A DNA stretch of 62,477 nt from a virus, in IMG/VR virus record IMGVR_UViG_3300045999_003247, positions 1-62,477 of that record; one strand, 5' to 3'. Each line of letters opens with the position of its first letter. Position 1 is the first letter of the stretch. Under the pieces are notes generated by a model. That model was not told the origin of the DNA. It saw nothing but the letters and a program-made list of their open reading frames with translations, and did not search any database. Both the position numbers and the translations under genes were made by a program. Shown one piece after another: positions 21,918-30,862 of the stretch.

Positions 21918-23924
21918 TTATGGCTGTGCCAACGCGGGTTTGACCTGTGGGGTCAAATTACCCTCTTGATCCATGAGCAAAAACACCGTTCCGGAAGGAG
22001 CACTTGCCCACTTTCCCTGACTTTGTGGGTCATTCAAGAACAGCCGTCTGTTTTGAACCCCAATTACCTCTCGTGCCCTTTGCAGTTTTGACAATCTAAG
22101 TTTAGCGAGATTCCGGTCTTTTCTGGCTAGATCAGTGTTTTCGGCTTCATCCGCTGCCGCTCCCTGTAACGACTCTATCGCACGGTCTACCCCGTCTAAC
22201 GCGGCGTAGTACGAAGGCGTGTTAGAAAACAAACGCTGGTCAATAGAGGACAGTCGATCTCGTATGCCCTCAAACTCACGCACAGAGTAATCAGCTTTTC
22301 CAGTAAAGATACCCGTTAGTTGCTGGACCATGAGTGGAAGCGTTTGCGTTGCAGATTGTAGGTCAGGGCGGATCGTTCCTGCGACATCTGCTGGAATGTT
22401 TCTTACAACACCGGAAAGCGCCGTTGGAACGAAACCGGTTCCCTTTTCTGCAAGACTCAGTAGGGTAGCGGGTTCAGAACTTTCCACCCTGTTTACCGTA
22501 TCTACACTTGGAGGGACCTGAAACGCGTCTAGTGGTACAGTTCCTTGGGGCACTGCCTCCGGCGGAGCCGCAGTTGCCGCCGATGCTCCTTGGGCCCGAG
22601 CGGACATCGCGTCTTTCAACATCGGCAGATTTTCTGCCATGCCCGGTATGGTTACAGTATCCCCATTTTCATCTATGGTCGTTACGGGCTTGCTCAAAAG
22701 AGCATTTGCCGCCTGCACCAGAGCAGTCTCGTCTTCAGTAGTCTCGCCGCGCGCGTACCTATTGAGAAGTTCGGAGTTTGTGACAGTGTCATATGCCCAA
22801 CGCGGGCCTAAGCCCCCGCCGTACTTACTACCCGCTGCTATATTCGCCGCATCTATCCGCGTTCTTGCGGCCAAATCAGCGCGTTCATTCGCGCCTTGCT
22901 CTCGAACGGCAGCCATAAGGATATCGGTCTGCTCTGATTGGAGCCGTGCGTTGTAGTCACGGATCTCGTTTTGCTCTTTCTCGCTTGCTTCAAGCGCATA
23001 CAGAGAAAGCTGCCGACGGGTGTCTTGGATGTCCGATACGCGCTTCTGGATAGCTGCAGGAAGCGCACTGAACGCTGCTGCAAAACGACCTAAGCCGTCG
23101 CCAGATAGCGCTTCTCCGCCCGGGCCGCGGTTCGCGGCGTACCCAAGTGCTGCACCTGCAATGTCGAACAGGATGTTTGCCTTGGCGGACTGCTGGCTGG
23201 GCGCAAGGCCAAGCTCTTCATACTGCGCCATGCGCCTTTGCATCGCGTCGCCAATGGAAATCTCTGCTTTTGGCTTCCCGAGGTTAGTCAAAAGATCCTC
23301 AAACGGAGAAGAAGGCATTTGAGTTGCAGACGGGGTCACGCCTTCTTCATCTGACCCGTCTCTAAAACGTTGTACGAAGCCTCCATCCCGCATTTGGATC
23401 GGCGGCATACCTTCCGGCGGAATCGGCTGGCCATTCGGCCCCATCATCGCGCCACCGGGTGCCATACCGCCCCCGGGGGCTGGGGTAGCAGCAGCGAGCA
23501 GCGCTGCCATGTCACCGCCCGAGGGGGCAGGCGGGGCCGGTTGTGGCGGCATCCCCATCTCACCCCCGGGGGGCGGCGGCATCGGGGCCTGCGGTCCCTG
23601 AGCCATGGGCCCTGATTGGGGGAGCGCCCCAAGTCCAGCACCCTGCGCGAGGACCGGCTGCAGCATTGCGAGCACCGAGTCCGGCGTCTCTGCAGCGGCC
23701 TTGTACCCTACGAGGTCAGCAAGCTCTTCGCGGCGCGCGTCAACTGAGCGCATGTCGCCACGGAGGTTGTTCATGAGGATTTCTGGGGAATCCGGTTTCC
23801 GGTCGAGCATGCGAGCGGAGGAACCCTCGTCAGAGTCTTCCTCTTCTTCCATCTCATCTTCGTCTTCTCGGGCTTTGTCGAGAAAGCCCTGCATGATTCC
23901 GACGTTTTCAACGTCGTCCATCAT
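21918..23924 (-). CDS. Virion-associated protein with acidic and Pro/Gly-rich N-terminus, 668 residues
   Basis: The N-terminal ~30 residues are intensely acidic (DEDEMEEEEDSDE), then a Pro/Met/Gly-rich linker (residues ~90-180) and the peptide MRDGGFVQRF, a member of the recurring GG-x-V signature seen in other late proteins here. A long helical body follows (DTRRQLSLYALEASEKEQNEI, RADLAARTRIDAANIAAG), then a globular C-terminal part. ATG at 23924 has AGAGG four bases upstream; ATG at 23936 is an alternative. Likely an internal virion protein; function unknown. Confidence 0.6.
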   Translation of the reverse strand: MMDDVENVGIMQGFLDKAREDEDEMEEEEDSDEGSSARMLDRKPDSPEILMNNLRGDMRSVDARREELADLVGYKAAAETPDSVLAMLQPVLAQGAGLGALPQSGPMAQGPQAPMPPPPGGEMGMPPQPAPPAPSGGDMAALLAAATPAPGGGMAPGGAMMGPNGQPIPPEGMPPIQMRDGGFVQRFRDGSDEEGVTPSATQMPSSPFEDLLTNLGKPKAEISIGDAMQRRMAQYEELGLAPSQQSAKANILFDIAGAALGYAANRGPGGEALSGDGLGRFAAAFSALPAAIQKRVSDIQDTRRQLSLYALEASEKEQNEIRDYNARLQSEQTDILMAAVREQGANERADLAARTRIDAANIAAGSKYGGGLGPRWAYDTVTNSELLNRYARGETTEDETALVQAANALLSKPVTTIDENGDTVTIPGMAENLPMLKDAMSARAQGASAATAAPPEAVPQGTVPLDAFQVPPSVDTVNRVESSEPATLLSLAEKGTGFVPTALSGVVRNIPADVAGTIRPDLQSATQTLPLMVQQLTGIFTGKADYSVREFEGIRDRLSSIDQRLFSNTPSYYAALDGVDRAIESLQGAAADEAENTDLARKDRNLAKLRLSKLQRAREVIGVQNRRLFLNDPQSQGKWASAPSGTVFLLMDQEGNLTPQVKPALAQP

Positions 23925-23957
23925 CTTGCCTCTCATTCGATGTTTTCTCGCTTCTCG

Positions 23958-26957
23958 TTAAATTCCGGCGGCTTTCGCGCCAGCATACGCCGTCAGTCCG
24001 GCCAATCCGATACCCGCCGCCTGCTGGAAGGGGCTGGGGCCTGCCTGACTTGCGGCTGCGGTGGACATCTGCGTGGACGGCGCGCCGCGGTAGATGTCGG
24101 ACAGGAACGATGCCTGCTGGTACGGAGCGTACAGCCGCTGCAGTTGCGTGGCGCGTGTTGCGTCGAGCGTCTGCTGGTTGTACGCCTGCTGCGCTTGGCC
24201 GACGTTGTAGAGCATGTTGATGTCGGCCTGTTGCATGCCCTGTGCTGCCTGACCGACGCCCAGTTGCTGCAGTCCCATCTGGCCGTACTGCTGCCCCAAC
24301 GCACCAAGGCCCTGCGACATCTGCTGGCCAATCCCGAACTGCTGTCCTGCCAGTGCACCGATGCCTTGACCGATGTTCTGGAACTGGCCGGCCTGCTGGC
24401 CGTAGATCGCGGCCAGTGCTTGCGCAGCGTCCGTTCTCTGGCCTGCTTGCTGTGCGAGCAGGTTGGCGATGTTCTGCTGGATGCCTGACTCTTGCCCCGC
24501 GACCGCCGCCTGCTGTGCGGCGAGATTGCCATACCCTTGCGCGGCTTGCTGGTAGATGTTCGCGGCGCTTTGGCCCAGTTGAGCCTGCTGCACGCCCAGT
24601 TGCCCGAGCCCTTGGCCGGCGGCAACGACGTTCTGTGCAAGGTTCCCGTAGAGGCCTGCGGCACCTTGGCCGAGCTGTGCCTGCTGAACCGCTTGCTGGC
24701 CGGCCACTTGGCCGATGTTCGCGAGCTGTGCTGCGGCGGCCTGTTCGGCTGCTGCGCGCTGCGATTCCATCGAGCCGAGCGTCTGACCTGCCTGTACGCC
24801 GAGTGCGCCCTGCTGTGCTGCGAGCTGGGCGGCCTGTTGGCCAAGCTGTCCTTGCTGTACGCCGGCTCCAATCGCACCGGTGCCCGCGCCCTGCAGCATC
24901 TGTGCTGCTTGCTGGCCGAGCTGTGCCTGCTGCGTCCCTGCGCCAATCTGGCCAATGCCGACCTGCCGAAGCATGTCTGCGGCCTGCTGACGCATCTGCG
25001 CTTGCGTAAGGCCGTATTGCCCTTGCAGGGCTTGGTTGGCGAGTGCCGCCTGCTGCGCGAACTGTGCGTTCTGCTGCGAGGAGGTCAGACCTGCTTGTTG
25101 GTTGGCCAGTGCGGCCTGAAGTGCCGCTTGCTGGTTCATGCCCTGCGCCTGCAAGCGGTTCGCTTCGTTCTGTACGTTCGCCTGCTGCTGGGAGGACATG
25201 TTTGCCAGCGCCGTTTGCAGGTTCGACTGCACGCCAAGCTGTTGTACGCCAAGCTGCGACGCAAGGTTCTGCTGTCCAACAGTAAGGCCGGCTTGCTGGT
25301 TCGCTAGAGCGGCTTGCATTGCCTGCTCCGCAGACATGCCTTGTGCCTGCAGTTGCGCAGCTTGGTTCTGCACGTTGGCCTGCTGTAAGGACGACAGGTT
25401 CGCCAGTGCTGTCTGAAGGCCCGTCTGCGTGCCCAACTGCTGGACACCCAACTGCGAGGCAAGGTTCTGCTGGCCTACCGTGAGGCCTGCCTGCTGGTTT
25501 GCCTGTTGCGCCGCAAGACCGGCTTGCTGCTCTACGTTGAACTGCTGCTGCGCTTGGCCGTAGGCTTCTTGCAGCCCTCTGGCACGTATATCTGCCTGCA
25601 GTTGTGAAAGGTTTCGAGCGGCTTCCGCTTCTACAACGCCTTCTCGCTCGCCGCCGAATGCGCCTGTCCTGACCGCCTGTGCGGCCCGCGCTTGCCGTGC
25701 AATCTCGTCAGCGCGCTGCGCCTCTCGGACCTGCGTGTTGACGACTTCCTGCATGTACGGAGACATGTACTGCTGGATAGCGCCCGGAGCGGTAATGGTG
25801 CCCGTCGAAACGCGTTCTGCCGGACCCATTTGATAGGTCTGCAGGTCGGGTCGGAACCCTGTCTGTGCTGCCGCCATTTGCGGGGTGATGATTTCACGCC
25901 CAGATACCCGCTCCGCAGCGCCCATTTGATAGGCCTGCAAGCCGGTAGGCGCTGCGGCTTGCGCGGCTTGGATAGTGCCTGTGCCAACCTGCTGTGCCCC
26001 GACCATGGGCGCCGCGCCCATTTGAGCGGCCTGTGCCGTGGGCGCTGCTCCGAAGTTCGCGGCCTGTGCTGCCTGCTGCGCGGCAAGCTGCTGTGTGGCA
26101 ATACCCTGCGCGAACTCAGGACGCATAGCGGCTTCTTGTGCCTGCTGTGCGCCTTGGAACAGTGCGCCGATACCCTGCTGGATGGCAGGCTGTCCCGCTG
26201 CCTGCTGTGCCGCCAGAGCGGCTTGTTGGCCTGTGGTCAGGCCCTGTGCAATCGCCTGCTGTGCGCCGCCAAGTTGCGGTACGCCTTGTTGCGCTGCGGC
26301 ACGAAGTCCTGCCGCTTGAAGCATCTGCTGCGAGCCGGTGAAGTCCGCCCCAGCCGCCTGCGCGGCCATGCGCTGGGCGTCGGACAGTCCGAGAATGCCT
26401 TGCCCCATGGTCGTAGTGGCTGGCTGCAGGTCCGCTTGGGACGAGCGTGCCGCCATGTTCTGTGCGGTCGCAAGCGCGTTAACGCCCGTTCCAATGTCTT
26501 GATAGGAACCGGTGAGTCGATTCGTAACGTCAGCTGCCAGCGCTCGCTGGCCTGCAAGGTCAAGGTAGCCAAGACCGGTGTTGATTTGCCCTACACCGCC
26601 GGCCATCCCCGCTGCCGCAGCACCGGCCTGCCCCATCGCGCTCTGTGCGCCAGCAAACTGCTGTCGAGTATCCGCCGCACGCAGGAGGTCTGCCGCTTCC
26701 TTTGTAGTACCCATGCCCCCAGCAAGCGCTTCGTTGGCAGAGGTGACATAGGGCATATACGCGCCAACGCCCTGCTGCTCTGCCGCACGCATCGCGGCGA
26801 CTTGAGCAGGGGAGAACCCGGCGACCTGATACCCGGGGAGCTGATCTGCAAATCCCGGTTGAAAGGCCAGATTTCGAGCTTGCTGCAGAAGCTGCAGCTT
26901 ATACGCCTCGATCTCCGGCGCTTCACGTATGATTTGCTGTTGTACGGCGTCTGCCAT
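23958..26957 (-). CDS. Gln/Ala-rich repetitive virion protein, 999 residues
   Basis: Begins MADAVQQQIIREAPEIEAYKLQLL and contains GYQVAGFSPAQVAAMRAAEQ, a pattern common in internal proteins of environmental podoviruses. More than half of the protein is Gln, Ala and Gly in helix-friendly repeats, including a 66-residue unit starting GLTVGQQNLASQLGVQQLG present about two and a half times (25060-25510). It ends GIGLAGLTAYAGAKAAG, a small-residue hydrophobic helix. It is predicted to form long helical bundles and is probably ejected or internal. Position between two other large late proteins supports this. Confidence 0.6.
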   Translation of the reverse strand: MADAVQQQIIREAPEIEAYKLQLLQQARNLAFQPGFADQLPGYQVAGFSPAQVAAMRAAEQQGVGAYMPYVTSANEALAGGMGTTKEAADLLRAADTRQQFAGAQSAMGQAGAAAAGMAGGVGQINTGLGYLDLAGQRALAADVTNRLTGSYQDIGTGVNALATAQNMAARSSQADLQPATTTMGQGILGLSDAQRMAAQAAGADFTGSQQMLQAAGLRAAAQQGVPQLGGAQQAIAQGLTTGQQAALAAQQAAGQPAIQQGIGALFQGAQQAQEAAMRPEFAQGIATQQLAAQQAAQAANFGAAPTAQAAQMGAAPMVGAQQVGTGTIQAAQAAAPTGLQAYQMGAAERVSGREIITPQMAAAQTGFRPDLQTYQMGPAERVSTGTITAPGAIQQYMSPYMQEVVNTQVREAQRADEIARQARAAQAVRTGAFGGEREGVVEAEAARNLSQLQADIRARGLQEAYGQAQQQFNVEQQAGLAAQQANQQAGLTVGQQNLASQLGVQQLGTQTGLQTALANLSSLQQANVQNQAAQLQAQGMSAEQAMQAALANQQAGLTVGQQNLASQLGVQQLGVQSNLQTALANMSSQQQANVQNEANRLQAQGMNQQAALQAALANQQAGLTSSQQNAQFAQQAALANQALQGQYGLTQAQMRQQAADMLRQVGIGQIGAGTQQAQLGQQAAQMLQGAGTGAIGAGVQQGQLGQQAAQLAAQQGALGVQAGQTLGSMESQRAAAEQAAAAQLANIGQVAGQQAVQQAQLGQGAAGLYGNLAQNVVAAGQGLGQLGVQQAQLGQSAANIYQQAAQGYGNLAAQQAAVAGQESGIQQNIANLLAQQAGQRTDAAQALAAIYGQQAGQFQNIGQGIGALAGQQFGIGQQMSQGLGALGQQYGQMGLQQLGVGQAAQGMQQADINMLYNVGQAQQAYNQQTLDATRATQLQRLYAPYQQASFLSDIYRGAPSTQMSTAAASQAGPSPFQQAAGIGLAGLTAYAGAKAAGI
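25060..25510 (-). repeat. Intragenic 198-bp tandem repeats in the Gln/Ala-rich gene
   Basis: The block encoding GQQNLASQLGVQQLG recurs at an exact 198-base (66-codon) offset (near 25459 and 25261), with a third, truncated unit (GLTSSQQNAQF) further downstream. Frame is preserved and changes are scattered, as expected for duplication followed by drift. Confidence 0.7.
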
Positions 26958-26984
26958 GTTATTTTCCGCTAGTTAGCCCGTAGG

Positions 26985-29027
26985 TCAGCCGACCTTTCCG
27001 CCCTCAAGCATTTTCATCAGCTTATACATGCGCCGCGCGCCCTTGCGGCGGCTCCCACCACCTGCGTTACGCACGGCTCTGGCCGTCATCACAAACTCAC
27101 CGTCCGACAGCATCGCAGGGATGGAGTCAGAAGTCCCGGTCCCCGGGCCGTTGATCGGACCCGTCTTTCTCGGGAAATGCGTCTCGCCGCCCTGCTTGAA
27201 CGGGCGTGGTGCCATCGGATTAACGGCACCGCCCTGTGCATAGGTCCGCGGCACTTGGTACATGCCGGGGAGGTTATACGGCTGTGGGATACCGCCCGGC
27301 ATGTTGGTGATCGCGCCTTGCGGCACGTTGTACGTGGGCACCTGCGGCGCCGTCTGCGGCATAGGCACCGTGAACAAAGGGATCTGCCCTGCGTCCGCGT
27401 TTGCGCCTTGAAGGCCGTAGGACGGGGTTTGGACTACGGGGTTATACGGTTGCAGCGTTGCAGGCTGCAGCGATCCGGTAAAGAGCTGCGGGTTGTCCCG
27501 GATGTAGTCCTCGCCCGTGTACGAGCTTTCGTACAGGGGGTTTGCCGCAACTTCTTCTTGCTGGAACCCGCCAGTGGCAGCAGACAGCCCCAGTCCGGTG
27601 GCCACGGCAGGCGCGTAGCGCAGCAAAGAGCCTTGAGCTGCGTTTGGGTTGACGAGGAAAGCGTCCTTGAACCCTGCAAACGTAGGGGAAGCGCCGCCGG
27701 GGGCGAGTGATTTTACGAAGTCCCCTGCTCGACTAAAGAACGTGCTTTGTCCGCCGGCGGGGGGAGCGCCCGCCGTGGGGGCCGCCCCACCAGTGCCCGG
27801 AGCCGCCGCCTCCGCTTGAGGAGTAAAACGTGCGCCTTGCGGGGCTTCATTATAGGCATACGACCGTGGCCCGGTAGGCGGCTGCCCGGCTGGGGCAGCA
27901 GTGCGCGCGTTTTGGTATGCCGTTTTGGCGCCAACCGCAACGCCAGCAACAAGGCCTGCCGTAGCGGCTTCTTTGGGCTTCATGCCGCCGAGAATGCCGG
28001 TCCCCGCGGTAGCTACGCCGGTTCCAACGCCCTGTGCAAGTGCCCCTGTAGCGCTTCTTCCAAGCAAAGATCCAACCTGACCCGCAACGGCTTGACTTGG
28101 ATTGAATCCGCCGATTCCGCCACCACCACCGAAATAACCCATTGCGCCTGATACAAGGGCGTCCTTTAGGCTTCCGCCACCCGCCAGAGTGACGGCGCCG
28201 GCGGCAATTCCGGCAGTAGCCGCAGTGCCTAGACCCGCTATCGCTCCCCCAAGTGACCCTCCGATTGCAGTTCCTATGCCCGGCAGCGCAACCGTCAACC
28301 CCACAGTAGCCAAAACACGGCCAATCGGGCTTTTAAGGACCTTCTTTACGGTGTCTTTTACTTTCTTAAAAGCATTTTTAACGCCGCCGACCACCTTTTT
28401 CAAAAAGAACTCAGGCAGCCCCGTATCAGGGTTGATCGTCCCAGATCCGCCCATGCGCCGGAGCATCGCCGCTTCTTGCGGCGTAATGTGCGCCAGCAGG
28501 GTGTCCCCACGCCGGCCCTTCGACGCCAGATATTGCGCCATGTCGGCAAGGCCGCCACGTGCCATCTCCATCGGAGGCAATCCTGCTACCGTAGGAGACA
28601 CCTCCATCGCAGCGTTAGCGTTGCTGGACAGAGTGCTTAGGTACTCATTGATCGCCATCAGCGCAATGCCGATGAATGCCGGATCGTATTCTTCCGGCAA
28701 GTCATCGGCTTCCATCATGTCGCTGTCGATCAACTGCTGACGGATGCGCGGGTAGTCCGAAGGACTGTTGGCAAGGTACTCAAAAACATCAATAAGATCA
28801 GCGGCTTCTGTCGCCGTCAGATCCAAGTCTGCAATGCTTTCCCGGACGGCCTGACGTACAGCAGCCGCTTGATTAGGGTCGTTCGTCGAAAGACCAAGCG
28901 CGGTCAGCGCGGCGTCATACGTGTCCGCACTGGAGACGTAAACCGGCTCTTGCTGTGCGCCCTGCGGGGCTGGAGGAGCCTGCATGCCCTGCATATCAGG
29001 CAGGGACATGATGCCTTCATTTGCCAT
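26985..29027 (-). CDS. Membrane-active virion protein with Gly-zipper segment, 680 residues
   Basis: The start at 29027 (MANEGIMSLPDMQG) has AAAGGA upstream. Residues ~174-207 carry the GDT-x-LA / MGGSGT-x-NP-x-TGL-x-EF module that also occurs in the 1667-residue protein. Directly after comes a cationic amphipathic stretch (KNAFKKVKDTVKKVLKSP) and then about 60 residues of Gly/Ala-rich hydrophobic glycine-zipper sequence (VALPGIGTAIGGSLGGAI), suggesting membrane insertion. The C-terminus has GTSDSIPAMLSDGEFVMTARAVR and ends LEGGKVG. The pattern suits a protein that crosses or perforates the host membrane on DNA entry; this is inference. Confidence 0.65.
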   Translation of the reverse strand: MANEGIMSLPDMQGMQAPPAPQGAQQEPVYVSSADTYDAALTALGLSTNDPNQAAAVRQAVRESIADLDLTATEAADLIDVFEYLANSPSDYPRIRQQLIDSDMMEADDLPEEYDPAFIGIALMAINEYLSTLSSNANAAMEVSPTVAGLPPMEMARGGLADMAQYLASKGRRGDTLLAHITPQEAAMLRRMGGSGTINPDTGLPEFFLKKVVGGVKNAFKKVKDTVKKVLKSPIGRVLATVGLTVALPGIGTAIGGSLGGAIAGLGTAATAGIAAGAVTLAGGGSLKDALVSGAMGYFGGGGGIGGFNPSQAVAGQVGSLLGRSATGALAQGVGTGVATAGTGILGGMKPKEAATAGLVAGVAVGAKTAYQNARTAAPAGQPPTGPRSYAYNEAPQGARFTPQAEAAAPGTGGAAPTAGAPPAGGQSTFFSRAGDFVKSLAPGGASPTFAGFKDAFLVNPNAAQGSLLRYAPAVATGLGLSAATGGFQQEEVAANPLYESSYTGEDYIRDNPQLFTGSLQPATLQPYNPVVQTPSYGLQGANADAGQIPLFTVPMPQTAPQVPTYNVPQGAITNMPGGIPQPYNLPGMYQVPRTYAQGGAVNPMAPRPFKQGGETHFPRKTGPINGPGTGTSDSIPAMLSDGEFVMTARAVRNAGGGSRRKGARRMYKLMKMLEGGKVG

Positions 29028-29117
29028 GGTGGTCCTTTCCTTGTTCTGCCATAGGCCCGGCATGCGGGCCGCGCGTCGGGAAAGGACGCGAAGATGGCTC
29101 GATTATGATGGATGTCG

Positions 29118-29444
29118 TCACAGCCTGTCTACTTCAAGGTAGGACAGGTAGAAATTCACTGCAGCAGCACTGGAAGTCACCCGAAGATTGTCTCCACTCT
29201 CAAGGACACACGGGATTCCGCTAAACACGTCAAACGTGCCGTTAACCTCAAGTGGCCTATTTTTCTGCAGGTAATACGTGGTCCCTGTTCCAGTATGCGT
29301 GACTGTGACCTGAGAAGTAGCAGTGCCGTTGTTCGTGACCCGCAAAGAACGGACAACGGCTGAGTTTGCCTCTGGCACCGTATAGATGGTTGTCTCGGTT
29401 GCGGCAGAGGGGATAAGGACTTTTCTGAAATACTTATTGGCCAT
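29118..29444 (-). CDS. Small beta-sandwich structural protein, 108 residues
   Basis: Starts MANKYFRKVLIPSAATETTIYTVPEANSAVVRSLRVTNNG and continues with Thr/Val-rich strands (TSQVTVTHTGTGTTYYL, NFYLSYLEVDRL). This is typical of small phage structural proteins of the tail or head surface with an immunoglobulin-like or jelly-roll fold. ATG follows AGAGG. It lies between the ejection-type and receptor-binding genes. No specific family recognised. Confidence 0.6.
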   Translation of the reverse strand: MANKYFRKVLIPSAATETTIYTVPEANSAVVRSLRVTNNGTATSQVTVTHTGTGTTYYLQKNRPLEVNGTFDVFSGIPCVLESGDNLRVTSSAAAVNFYLSYLEVDRL

Positions 29445-29452
29445 GTCCGCCT

Positions 29453-30862
29453 CTACTCTGTCAGGTCATAGAACGTGAGTGACCCGACCGCGTCCCCAGT
29501 GGTTGCACCAGAAACCGTGCGAATAGCAATAGTGTAGACATCGCTAGTGCCGGCAATAGAAACGCCCAACTGCAAGTCAAAGTTGTACGCATTTGAGAAG
29601 CTGGTGTTCTGCGTCCCACCAGAGCCAGATGACGTCACATAATCCGTTTGAACAATCGTCCCGCCCGTTATCGCCGTGGCTGCGACGTCATACTCCACAT
29701 TCGCGTCCGAAGGCACCGTAGCCGCCCATGTCGCACTAGTCAGCGTGGGGTTTTTGACCAGCGCTACTTCGTAGTTCTGACTGGTTGTTGGGAGCACCTG
29801 AACGCGGTTGGGCAGCACTATCGCTCCCGTCCTACCCGAGGCTAGGCGGATAGACACCAAGGGCAGGAAGGTCGTTCCGATAGTGCCTAGAATTGTTGTC
29901 CTTCGTGCAATGTGGTCAACCGACGTCTGCTGGAACCCCCCCTCTGATACGACAGTGCAGCAGATCGCCTTCATAGAGGCAGCAACCGCCGACGTGGTGC
30001 TCGTAATCTCGTAGCGAACCGGCAGGATTGCCGTGGTCATGTAGACGTTGGCAATGTCGTTAGCGTTGTTGAAGGTGTGGCAGACAATGTACTCACCATT
30101 AATGATGAACCCACACCGTACCGACCCAACCCCAAGCCACTCAAAATCCATCCAAAGGATCTGAGCCTTAGACGGGTCCAGCACCAGCCCTGAAGGGCCA
30201 GTGCCGTCGAGCTTGTCGCCGTTCCAAGAAGACTGGCTAACGGCCCGGGAGTCGCTGACGCTGCCCGTCACGTAGCTCCGCAGGACAAAGGAGTTCGTTG
30301 ACCCCGTCCTCTTAAAGAACACCCCGTTCTGCGCGTTGTAATAGCCCACCTGCTGCGTCAAGTTTGCGCTGGTACTGCTGTCCATCACAAAGGTGGCAAG
30401 TACAAGCAGCCCTTTACCCGGCTGGTACGGGAAAGAACGGTACGACTGGCGAATTACGGAGCCCACCCCGCCAGAGGTGACCTCCATCTTGACCGCCGCT
30501 TCGTTGGACAAGAACGTCGTCGTCCCCGTGCCGGTGGTGGATACGTCGAACTGATTGTCCGCGGCGTATCTGTTCTGACTGTCGAACAACGTGTAAGGCT
30601 CACTTACACGCTGCCGGCCAAACGCGTCAAGCGACGTCGGCGGAAATGAAATTGGATTCGGAAGACCGTTTGTGTCCATGCCGCCCCCGCCGTCCCCGTA
30701 CCAAGCATATGCCGAGTCTTTGTTCTCGGTAACCACAGGGGAATACGTGCTGTTAAGCTGAAAAATGACCTGTTCAAGCGAACGTACAAGCTGGTCGAAC
30801 TGCTCCGGGCTGTACATCGTCGCCGCAGCGTTCGGCAGACGGACGTTGAGTATCTTACTCAT
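29453..30862 (-). CDS. Virion structural protein, 469 residues
   Basis: N-terminal ~45 residues are helical (MYSPEQFDQLVRSLEQVIFQLN), then DAFGRQRVSEPYTLFDSQNRYAAD, a phrase common to phage structural proteins with a jelly-roll lectin-like domain. The rest is beta-strand-rich (FLSNEAAVKMEVTSGGVGSVIRQS, PGKGLLVLATFVM, LWMDFEWLGVGSVRCGFIING). It probably sits on the tail or baseplate, perhaps as a tail hub or a glycan-binding part. Coupled by ATGA to the next upstream gene. Enzymatic residues not evident. Confidence 0.65.
   Translation of the reverse strand: MSKILNVRLPNAAATMYSPEQFDQLVRSLEQVIFQLNSTYSPVVTENKDSAYAWYGDGGGGMDTNGLPNPISFPPTSLDAFGRQRVSEPYTLFDSQNRYAADNQFDVSTTGTGTTTFLSNEAAVKMEVTSGGVGSVIRQSYRSFPYQPGKGLLVLATFVMDSSTSANLTQQVGYYNAQNGVFFKRTGSTNSFVLRSYVTGSVSDSRAVSQSSWNGDKLDGTGPSGLVLDPSKAQILWMDFEWLGVGSVRCGFIINGEYIVCHTFNNANDIANVYMTTAILPVRYEITSTTSAVAASMKAICCTVVSEGGFQQTSVDHIARRTTILGTIGTTFLPLVSIRLASGRTGAIVLPNRVQVLPTTSQNYEVALVKNPTLTSATWAATVPSDANVEYDVAATAITGGTIVQTDYVTSSGSGGTQNTSFSNAYNFDLQLGVSIAGTSDVYTIAIRTVSGATTGDAVGSLTFYDLTE

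Noticed and set aside
23993-24955. Second long frame within the Gln/Ala-rich gene
   Set aside because: Arg/Ser-rich out-of-frame translation of a repetitive gene; the Gln/Ala frame is continuous with a proper start.
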